DNA from: Lunularia cruciata
Lineage: Eukaryota; Streptophyta; Marchantiopsida; Lunulariales; Lunulariaceae
DNA: 64,000 nucleotides
Direction: 5' to 3'
Assembly (NCBI GenBank): GCA_948567375.1
Contig: OX419761.1
Coordinates: forward strand, 59,460,501 to 59,524,500
Shown: piece after piece, positions 12,565-24,500 of the stretch
How the letters are laid out: each line of letters begins with the position of its first letter
Position numbering within the stretch: position 1 is the stretch's first letter
Program-made: the position numbers and the translations under genes
Notes under the pieces: model-generated
Told to the model about the DNA's origin: nothing
Databases searched by the model: none
The model's input: only the letters and a program-made list of their open reading frames with translations

Positions 12565-15500
12565 TCAGCCCCATCCAAGACCGGCGCGACCAACATTCCC
12601 TTGCGCTTGAAGAGGCCTAACCAAACCTCCTTCGACTCCTAATGTTTCACCCTGCATTTTATCCATCATGGAAACGTGAGTTTTGCACGGCAAACTTGTG
12701 GAAGTCACTCACGGTAGTTCATTCTTAACAGTGGAGTAAACACATCGATTAACTGTCAAAAATATAAGCAAGCTTGTTGTTTTCTTATTATATGATGAGA
12801 CGACATTTCAGGACATTCGTCATTGACTACAAACCTCCTTCCAGCCCATGCCCTCCAGCATCCGCTTTCCTACATTTTCTCTGCCTAATGGAGGAGCAGC
12901 AGCTGCTTTCTCCAAAGCCCCAGCCATCCCTGTAGCCTCATCCACGTCCAACTTCTCCAGCTCAATAACAGATAATCCTTTCTGTCCTGGTCCTATTCCA
13001 AATCCGCCGTGCAGATTCCTCCGCTCTGCTGCTCGATCGCGATATCTTTGCTTTCTCTGCAAATTACAAACACAAAGATCTTCCACTCAACACCACCGCA
13101 ACCAAGAAAAGACTTCTTGTCTCTAATGAGCTAAGCACAAGCATAAGAAGCAGTCAATCTAGTAGTATGCCTGAGCAGAGGCAAAGAAGTAACCAACCTG
13201 CTCTCTGATTACGATCTCTTCTGGGGACAGATATTTGGATGCCACATGAGCACCAGCTACTCCTCTTCCTTTCTGCAATTCCCACAACCATGAGTAAAAA
13301 TGAAAAATGTCAGACAACTGACAGCACAGAATATGGTCACCTAGAACAGACAGGGATTTCCTAGTATGTGAGTCCCGTATTTGTCCATGGTAGAACCAAT
13401 ATCACCTCTGGTGTTCTACGTGTACCCGGAGATAAATAGCTACGTTGATAGATAGTAGACGTACTTTCGTCGGTAGTAGACCCTGGAAACGCCAGTGACC
13501 AGTGTTAGGAATGAACGGCTTGGATACTAGACAGTCTCCGCAACCCGTTATCTCGTTATGAGCAACATTCACATCAATGGATTCTCTCTCCTCTGCAATA
13601 TTCTGTGCCGCAAGTCCAATGAGAGGCAGGCCAAGATCCTTGGTTGGATTTGAAGAATCGTAACTCTCCACGGCAGCCAAATGCTTTCTACTGGGCCGCC
13701 GCAGTTTGTAAATCTTACCTGGATAGATGGCACATGCAGTTAATTTATGCCATTTCCAGTTTGCGACATGCATGGAAGATAGAAAGCAAATCTGCATGGG
13801 AAATAGACAACAGCGATAAATCTTAGAACACTTGCAGGTTCTTCTCTTAGTCATGGGACTTAGTGAACAAAGAGACATGTCACCTGATGAGACCTTCACA
13901 AAGTCAAGCTCCGCAGCTTTAATAGCACTCGTGCGGATAAGGCCACTACTACCACTTAGTGAAGGATGCAACTTGGTGACAGAGGAGACTATCCTCCCTA
14001 CTAGTTGTTTCCTCAACTTGCCCTGCTTGGATGTCTTTTGCTCCTTGTCAATGATCATCCAGTCCCATAAATCAACGGCCCCAGGTATCACGTACTCTAG
14101 CGGTTTCTCTCTCACCACCTGTCCATATTGAGCCTGCCACTGGTCCTCTTCCTTTTTCTGCTCGAGATACTCGTCTACCAAGTTTATCTCACCTTCCTCC
14201 ATATCATAGTCATCTGTATCCCTGTGAGTAGCTGGTGCATCACCCTGCTGTAAGTCAGGGGCCTTAAGCTTTTCGTCTCCCGACTCTCTGTAACACTCAC
14301 TGTTTGTAGCATAACCTGCTGAAAACCTACTGTCCGTACTGTTTTCGTCCAAGTTTTCTCGACAGGACGTTCGATCTTCACCATGTTCTCCATCTACTAT
14401 CCTCAGTGGTTCATCAGGAACCCATTCCCCTTCCTCTAACTCCTCACTTCCATCGTTATCTGATTCATGCATAGGAAATTGCAGTACTTCTGTATCTAAC
14501 GGATAGCTATTGGACAGCACCTGGTCATCATATTCCACGATCCTACTGTCCCCATGCTGGGAGGATCGTAAACGCTCAGGATTTGCATAAGAGATAACGT
14601 TATCAGGAGTCTCGTCAAATATATCTGCAGAAGTAATCCAGGGTCCTTCATCCTTGACCGAAGTGTCCTGAGGATACCCTTTCAAGTACAGCTCAATCAG
14701 AGCTTCTTCAACCCTGTGCAATCGCATCAAACACAATGAGGTCAACGTACGTCTCTCCTACAAGAAAAGAGAACAATAACAAGAGCAGCCTTGGATAGAG
14801 TGCTAGAGGCCAGAAATTGTGGCATTAAACTGTTACTCTCCAGACAATGGGAGAAGATCCTACCCTACATCACGAATCAAAGTATTTACTTCTATTTATA
14901 TATACAGACTTGGAAACAAGCTGCCTCGAAGACAAGAGCAAACAAGTGAACCTTGTGATGCAGAAGATAGGCCTGGAAGTTCACACCTACCATCCAGGGG
15001 CAGGTTCAAAAGCTTCCGTGTTCGCCTCATCTGGACCAACTTCTTGATTTTCTAGGTGTTCGACACGTTCAGACTTCGTGACATAACGAGGCCCTGATAA
15101 GATACACATATTACAAGTTTGGCAACGTGTTCTAGATGAAGATCACAAGACGCATTGACGTGCATAGGGACGGTCATGTGGACGAACTTTACTACTCTCA
15201 GTCTCGCCAATCCACTATCGGAAACAGTTATAAGCGACCCCGTAAGATTACATTTAACTTCACCAAGAGTAGGTGCAGATCTCCACTACGGGTGTTAGAG
15301 TAACAAGGAAAGAACAGGACCAGAACAGTACATTTGCATTAAATCACGAAACTTTACATACCTTCACTTACTGTTCCTATATGTTCTTCCCGAAAGAGTG
15401 TGGCTCGGGTACTTTCTGTATCATTCGCAGGAGTCTCCGTTGTATTAGAAGAACTTTCCTCATGATACATGTAATACGCGCGGGAATCCTTGTCGTAGTA

Positions 15501-18500
15501 CCAGTAGATTGATCGAACAATATCAAAATGCCAGAGAGGATACTGAGTTTCTGTTAGTGCATCTGATACGCGATCTGACAGAGTTTCCATGAGCTCATCA
15601 CTTCTTTCTGACTCAGCAGTTCCACATAAAGACGACGCAGTTTCTAGAGTATCTTCAGGAACATGACAGATCCCGTGTTCTTGTGCGGTCGGAAGAATTT
15701 CTGCAGCTTCAACTGAGTTCATGGATCCCGTTGCTACTTTTGGTGAAGAATCTCCACGTCTCTCTTCTGATACCATGTCTCCAGAGGTGTCGTTCGAAAG
15801 AATGGGAACATATGTTCCTTCTTCAAAAGTGTAATAAACTCCATCATGGGTATTGTAATACCACCCTGCAGTTGGATCATGGTAGAATCCTGACCTGCAC
15901 AACGAAAAGTATGCACCTAAGCACGGCGCGTCTCCCCAACTTTGGGCACACCAAACGAAATGCTCACTATAGTTAGTTGATATCGGTATTAAAGCCAGCT
16001 GGTGGCTTGAATTGTTAATAGGGAACCGAGAACATACATATGGAAGTAACGAAATGAAAATTGAATGAAAGGTAATCAAGAAAGGAAACAAGGAAAGGAA
16101 GCAAGGAGATATAAAACGGAAACAGATAAGCGGAAGTGATGAAAGCAGGAACGGGAATTGATACATCTCATAAGTAGCACCTGCAGTGGACTAGTTTGCA
16201 TCACGTAAGAGAAAAGAGACAACGTTCTGGAACAGAAACAGAGGAAGCCGCTGAAATTGAAAGCAGAGGAGAACCATCGAGCGAGTAGGAAGATCCATTC
16301 GTAAGCATAGAGCGAGTAAGAAAAACATGGCTTGAGTGGAGGATGGCTGGGGTGGATGGAAGTGTGAGAGGAGTGGATGGTATCTTGACTAGGTTGGCGT
16401 GATTAGTGACAGGACTGGATATTAGGAAATGAGAGCAGAAGCCGTTGGAGGAACGGGAGATCCAGAACACATTACATGCACATGAAGTGCAGATGGAATA
16501 TAAACATGATATGAATTTAAACATGATGTTGAGAAATGAGGACAGAAGCCGTTGGAGGAACGGGAGATCCAGAACTCATTGAATGCCAATGAGATGCATG
16601 ATATGTAATGTGATGAGAACCTTTGTTCCTGCTCTTTGAAGTAGATGGTCTATTTTCAGGCATTTTGACTTCTGATGTATCAGACATCCTAGCACTCAAC
16701 TTTCCTAGTCTCACCAGAGAGACACTCCTAATTGCACACAGCAAGACTCAACTCTCTCCTAGCGTTCAAAGATAGTACAGCCAGTTCACTCACGCATCAC
16801 AAATAGCCTCCAATACTGAGATATCACAGAACACTCCTGAGATGATATTAGGCAACTCAGGGCTTCATAAAATGCAGAGGGGAAGTGTTAGGAATCAATC
16901 CAGTAGAAGAACTCCTAACTGGGATTATATAGATAGAAGGGTGTACTGAAAGGTATGATGAAGGGTGTGCTACTATACTGCTCATGTAACACATGCAACT
17001 TATGGAAAGCATGTGAACAGTAGGAACTTTATACAGAAGATGTGCAAGACTTTAGTATAAAACCTGAAAGGAGATGAAATGGAAACAACTGATCGAATGT
17101 AAGCAGAAGTAAACGCCATCTAGAAACAATTAAAGAGCAACACTTGTATACCAATAACATGCACTGAATAAACGGTAACAGATAAACAGCGCATGTGGAG
17201 AAAAAAAAATCTCAACGGGGAACGAAGACCTAACGAGGTAGACGAGAAAGATTAAGTTAAACTGAAGTTGGGAATAGGTTAGAAGCTATGCAATCGACAG
17301 TCGAGTCAGGCAGACCGAGAGTATGAAATTGCTCAGAGAGCGGGGGAAGTACAGCTACGCTTAGAGGACTGGATATAGTATATCGCAGCATGTGCTACGA
17401 ATGCAGCAGGAGTCCTAAAACACTAAAGCAGCTGAAGGAAGCAGAAGGCTTCATAGTAAGCCCCTCCTCGAAAGCAAGTACGATTTCATCAGTGCCAAAA
17501 GAAGTGCTGAAGTAGCTGAGCGAATGTCAGTACCCCTCAAACCGAGTTTCTGTTCGAAAGCTCATGAGTGCCAAGGCAAACTTGGTTGCTCCCAACAGTG
17601 CCGCTCAAAGTAATAACAATGCAGAGTAAGGGAAAGCCTGGAACAGCCGAAGCTTAAGTTCCACCTAAAGAGCAGGAATAGGGATAAGCAGAAGAAATCG
17701 GATTGCAATGCAAAATCGTGAGCAGGAGAACGAAAAAGTCTGGAGATATACCTTGTTAAAACGTGAAAGTAAAACATCGGTTAGTACCGAAATCAAGCAA
17801 AACATGGCAGAGTAACCGGAGGATGCATTCCACAGTATAAGATAGTAAAGGTACTAGGGAGAGATCATCGAAGAACAACTACGATCAATGAAGAATAAGG
17901 AGGGGCAAGAATATATGAGAGAGAGGGAGAGGTACTTTATGTACCGGGTGAGGAAAAAGGGCTGAAGGACAGGGAAGAAGGGCACGTTAATGAAGGACGG
18001 TGAAATGGGGTGAAGTGGGAGCATAAGGGACGAGGTCATCAAATTAAGGCAACGGGAGCACAGGAAACTAGGACCATCAATTAATGGGAACATTAATGGA
18101 ACGGCTGACGGTGAAGTATAATACCGGCTATCCAAGATGTACTAAGGAACATAATATGTGCAAATCGAGATGAGTAATAAATCCGTAAAGGAGATGAAGT
18201 GAATCTAACAGATCGAATGTAAGGCGAAGCACAGACGTAATATAAATATTTCCTGATCAATAGCAGTAGAGAACTGTTGTACATCATGGAATCAATGAGC
18301 GCTAAGCAAAGCATGTAGCGAAATAGAGCACACCATGTAATCGAAGACCAACATGCAAGACTTGAGGGATGAAATCGAAAGACTGGGCAGAAATCATGTA
18401 TACGAACCATGAAACAGATCAACAAGTGTGGGGTGGAGCGAAGTGGGAGAAGAGTGGATGGTATCTTGACTGGGATGGAGCGAAGCGTTAGAAGACTGGA

Positions 18501-21500
18501 TATAGGGGAATGAGGACAGAAGCCGTTCGATGAACTGAAGATCCAGAACTCATTGAATGCAAATGAGATGCAAGATATATAATGCATACAAGATAACGAA
18601 CATCTGATCGAATGAAAGCATAAATAGACATAACCTGGAAACATTTCAAGAGCAACACCTATATACAAGTAGCATGTATAGAAAAAGCGGAAGCAAAACA
18701 ACGGCGCATGTAGAGAAATAAAATCAGCAGGAAACATGACGACATAACGAGCCAGACTAGAAAGATTAAGATAAACAGAAGTCGAGAGTCAAGTAGAAGC
18801 CTGGAAATCGAAAGTCGAGGAAGATCCGTGAGTCAGTGAGTCAGCAGACTGAGAGTATGAAATCGCTCAGAGAACGAGGGAAGTAGAGCGAAGCGAAAGA
18901 GGACTGGATATAGAGAAATGAGGACAGAAGCCGTTCATCGAACGGAAGATCCAGAACTCATTGAATGCAAATGAGATGCAAGATATGCAATACATACAAG
19001 ATAGCGAACATCTAATCGAATGATAGCATAATTAAACGTAACTCATTGAATGCAAATGAGATGCAAGATATGTAATGTATACAAGATAGCGAACATCTGA
19101 TCGAATGATAGCATAAATAAGCGTAACCTGGAAACATATCAAGAGTAATACCTATATACAAGTAGCATGCATCGAAAAAGCAGAAACAGAACAACAGTGC
19201 ATGTAGAGAAAAAAGTCAAGAGGAAAACAATGACTTGTGATGACTTGACGAGCCAGACGATAAAGACTAAGATAAACCGAAGTCGAAAATCAATGTAGAA
19301 GCCTGGAAATCGAAAGTCGAGGAAGATCCGTGAGTCAGCCCGAGAGTATGGCTCAGAGAACGAGGGAAGTAGAGCGAAGCGTTAGAGGACTGGATATAGA
19401 TTATATCGCAGCATGTGCTATGAACACATGAGTCCTAAAACACCAAAAACCCAGAGGGAAGCAGAAAGGTGGTCATAGTATGCCTCCATGAAAGCACATA
19501 TGACTTCATCAATGCCAAACTTAGTGCTGAAATAGCTAGGCGAATGCCAGTTCCTTGTACCGAGTTTCTGTTCGAAATCTCATGAGTGCCATGGCAAACT
19601 CGGTTTCTTCCCAAAGTGCACTCCAAGCAGTAATGTCGCTGTGGAAAATGTTAGGAAAAGAGAAGGCTGAAAAATTAAATGTGGACCCTCGATGTCAACT
19701 GTAACATATCCCGAAATACTAGGAACTGGAATGAAGGAGTAGAATCAAGGGTAGAGTAGTAGAGTCAGAAATTCGAAAAATTGGAGAAGGCTAACGGGGC
19801 AAGGAAAAATTGTCTGACGGTGAGCGGGAGAAGGAAACGAAACGTACCTCGTTCAAACCTGAAAGAGAAACTATGATTAGCAGATAGGCATGCATCACGA
19901 GTAAAGGGAAGTAACTAATACAATTCTACTGAACAGGCACGTACAAGGTAATCAGCTAGCTCAGAAGTTGAGACCATGGACCAATGGAAGTAGCGGGTAG
20001 TAACTAGAGGGGAGAGTAAGAGCAGTGAGCAATACTGTGAGAACTATGGAAAGTAGGAGCGGAGAGCAAGACTGCAGAACACTCACCAAAGAGGGGGAAG
20101 AGGGTTGGAGAGGAGGGGGGACGCGGGTGCCAAGAGGGACATCAGGTCAGGTACTGTGAGGGAGAGGAATTAAAGGGGACACATGTAGGAAAATCGACGG
20201 ATTGACGGACCAATTGAGATTAACGTGAGCCTAACTACTGGTGGGCTCGGACTGGAGCTCCCTGCCTGGTGGAGAGAACTGAATTTCTCAGATCTCTGTA
20301 GATGGTAAGCCATGAAAACCATGGATGCCTTTCTTCGTTGAAGAACAGAGCAAAAGGCATCAACAACTTTTTTGCATGCAGCAAGATATGATTTTTTGTT
20401 ATTACAAACTCTCCTGTATCTAACGCACTCTGATTGGATAATTCTAATTTACATATGGAGGAAATGTCAGAGAGCACAGGAGGCAATGAGATGGTCTTAA
20501 TATTAACAAAATGAGGTAGTTCTTTCTTATCATAGATGGAGATGAAGATGAGGAAGTCGTCCTGGGAAATTCTACAGTCAAAGTAATTACAATGAGTGCC
20601 GAAGTGTGTGCGTGCTAATTCGCAGGAGAGCCTGGGATAGATCCCGCCCTCCGCTGGCAGAGTCATCCATGTACATGAAATCCATGAAGTTAGCAAGACC
20701 AGAGCCAACTGCAAGAAGATCATCAACATATCTCCAAACGTAGGACAGCTTACTCAGGAGGTCGAAGTCATGTGCTTCCACTAATCTGCGAATAAAATCA
20801 AGCTCGTAGGTGAAGAGATACAGATTAGCCACGAAGACACCCAAGGTGTCCCCATGGGAATCCCAACAACTTGACGGAAAAGTTGAGTCCTGAAAGTTAT
20901 GTACAGATTATCAAATAAGAACAATATCCACTGAATAAGAGTGTCCTCTCTGCAGCCATGAACTTGAGGTGTTTTGCCGATGGAAGAATATTGTTTCTAC
21001 TTTTGAGCCATCTATATTTAAAGTCCAGGGCGGAGGTCTCGACTAGCAACAGTGACTCCTGATTGGGAGAAAACCTGTAAGTAAACGATAGATCCAATGA
21101 GTTTGGTCATCCTAGATTTGAGGTCGTCAAGGTGAATCTTTGTATAAAGGATGGTAAATCGAAACTCTGAAAGAGAACTTTATCTAGGATAGCAGGAGTC
21201 ATTCCTGAAACAAAACCTTGTGGAGTAGTGGAGAGTGGTTCCCAAAGTCTTTGCACCTTCTCAAGAAGAATGGGGATGCCCGAAGAGTTGTCCAAAATCC
21301 AGGTAGCATCGCCCACCAGACCAACCTGACGGAATGCCTCTTCCCAGAGTTCGTTAGCCATAGGAAGCAAGGATTTGAAGAAGGAACTCAAACAACGAGA
21401 CAGTTCTGAAAGAGAAGTAAAAATGTACTGCCGCAATGAATCTAGGGACTACAGGGGACTTATGGAATTTCCAGGCGCAGTAGAAATAGGGGAGTTTGTC

Positions 21501-24500
21501 AGTATCCTTGGAGTTGCGGAAAACCATTAGGAGAGTTGAAAGCGTTGTGAGAACGTAAAACTAGATAACTCGAACTGGATATAGAGAAATGAGGACAGAA
21601 GCCGTTCATCAAACGGGAGATCCAGAACTCATTGAATGCAAATGCTGTGCACGATATGTAATGTAAACAAGGTAATGAACATCTTATCGAATCAAAGCAT
21701 AAGTAAATGTAACCTGGAAGCAATGTAATAGTAACACCTATATCCTAGTTGCATGCATCGAATAACAGAAATAGGACACCTGCATCTATAGAGAAAAGAA
21801 CATCATCGAATGAAAGCCTAGGTAAAGGTCACTTGGAAACAATTTGATAGCAACACCTAAATCTGAGATGCATGCTTCGAAGAAGCGGAGACAGAACACC
21901 CACATAAGTAGAGAAATAAATCAACAGAAAGAAACTGCGACTTAATGAGCAAAATTACAAAGATTGAGAAACAGGATTTGAGAGAAGTCTGGAAATTGCA
22001 AGTCAAGGAAGATCTGAGAGTCAGGAAACGGAATTCGTGGAAGATGTATGAGTCAGATCACCGGAAGTATGACATTGCTCAGAGAACAAGGGAAGACAAC
22101 GAGGGAAGACGAGCGAAGTGTCGGAGGACTGGATGTAGTATATTGCAGCAAGCGCTATGGACGCCTGAGTCCTGAGAAACTAAACATCTGAGGGAAGCAG
22201 AAGGCGGCCATAGTAAGCCTCCACGAAAACACATGCCACTTCATCAGTGCCTCACGCAGTGCCGAAGTAGCTGAGCAAGTATCAGTACCCCTTGTACTGA
22301 GTTTCTGGAACTCGTTCTGGATATAGAGAAATGAGGACAGAAGCCATTTGAGGAACGGGGATCCAGAACTCATTAAATGCAAATGAGATGCCAGATATGT
22401 AAAGTAAGCAATATGTCAATCCTCTGATCTAACGATAGCAGAAATAAACCTAACATGGAAACAAATGGAGAGTAAAACCTATATACCCAAGACCTGCAAT
22501 TACACAGCGGAAACATAACAAAAGTGCAAGAAGAGAAATGAAATCGACATGAAGAGCCAGAACCGAAAGATAAATGTAGACCCGAGTAGAAAAACCATGT
22601 AGCAGCAAGTAAAACAGAAGTCGAGGAAGAAACTAGAGTCAGCCCGAATGAATGAAAACATGAAAATGTGAGATCACCCAGAGGACGAAGGAAGGAAAAT
22701 CGAGGAAGATCCGTGAGACCGCCTGAACGGATGAAAACTGGAAAAAATAAATGAGCTCGTTCAGAGAACGAGGGAAGGAGAGCGAAGTGTTACAGGACTG
22801 GATATCAATAATATCATAGCATAAATGTGCTATGAACACATTAGTCCTAAAACCAAAAACACAGAGGGAAGCAGAATGGCGGTCATAGTATGCCTTCACG
22901 AAAGCACAAACGACTTCATCAGTGCCAACCATAGTGCCGAAGTAGCTGGCGAATGCCAGTACTCCTTGTACCGACTTTCTGTTTAAAAGCTCATGAGTGC
23001 CAAGGCAAAATCGGTTGCTGTCCCCTTCAGTGCCACTCAAAATGAAAATGAATGTTGTGGAAAGAAAACTGGCTAAGGTTTATGTTGGGCAATGTGAACT
23101 GGAGAACTCGAACTGGATACTGTATACCACAGCATGCTCTATGAGCGCATGAGTCCTAAAACACTGACACTAGAAGGAAGCAGTCAGATTGTCATAGTAA
23201 GCCTGCACAAAAGCATATTTGAGAAATGGGAGCAGAAGTCGTTCAAAGAAAGGGGGATCCAGAACCCACTAAGTATGGAACCGAGAACGTGCATATGCAG
23301 TGCATATGAAATGCATGTATGACCGTATGCAAATAGAAATGAATTGACTCCAAGCAAATGGAATGTAAGTGAATCTAACCTTAGGAGGAAAAGCGGCAGT
23401 AAGGACGTAATAAATACATTTCATAAGTAGCACCTGCAGAGAACTAGTATACATCATGGAATAAGAATCAAGACACAACAGGTTAAGCATCTGAAATTGA
23501 AAGCAGAGGAAGACCATCAAACAGAGAACCATCAAGCAAGGTGGAAAAGACAAAGCTTTAGTTGAGGATGGGTGGAGTAGAGAGAGTGGATTGTGTGGAG
23601 AGGAGAGAGGAGTGGATTGTGTGGAGAGTGGAGAGGAGTGGATTGTGTGTCGGAGCGAAGCGTGTACTATACTGATCGTCATAACTGTCAGTTACATAGA
23701 GAGGTAAGCATGCGTATGTCTGCATACAGGGCTAATATCATGATGTGATGCATAGGTACCTGCAGTAGTAAAGAATGAGTGCGAGCAAGTGTAACCTTGA
23801 GAAAAGGGCAAAACGTTGTGACTTCATCATCGTGTTAGTATATTGGACACAAACAGCACAAATCTCAAGACAAGAATCATGAGACGCCCCAAGGGCGAGT
23901 GTATCAGGACTGGGATTACTCCCTACATAGTCCATGTCATCATGAGCCCGTCAGCACATCAACATACAATAAGGAAGTAACAGTCTTTCAGTAAGTCCGA
24001 CAATAACACTCACGATTTCATCAGTGCCTATGGAGTGTCGAAATAGCTGGATGCAATGCCAGTATCCTCTCGTTCCGAGTTTCTGCATTGCTCAGTAGTG
24101 CCAAGGCAAACTCGAATCTTCCTGAAAGTGGTGCTCACTAAATAGAAATATGGGGGGTGGGGAGGTCAGTATTAGCTGTTGCCTTCCAATGATATCGAAA
24201 GCACCATCACACCCACAATCTGGTATGTAGTTTACCAGAATGGCAGCAGAGACAACAGCAGTTTGGCTGCCCAATGAAGGGGTAAGAGTGTGTAACAGAC
24301 GTGGGTATCACCTGTGGGTTGACAATTGGAGAACATACCTTTTATATACCAGTAGGGTGAAGGATATACATGGGTAATGGGAGCAAAAGCCATTCACTGA
24401 ACGTGGGATCCAGAACCCACTTGGGACTGAACCGATACAAACCGAAAACATGCATATGGAAGCAATGAAATGGATGCATGAACGGATGCAACTGAAGTCA

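Noticed and set aside
13644-14131. Plus-strand open frames over the OCRE/G-patch exons
   Set aside because: They are antisense shadows of exons 4 and 5.
18093-18737. 214-codon minus-strand open frame
   Set aside because: It spans modules of the intron array, is rich in Cys/Phe/Ser from repeat composition, and is not kept in other copies.
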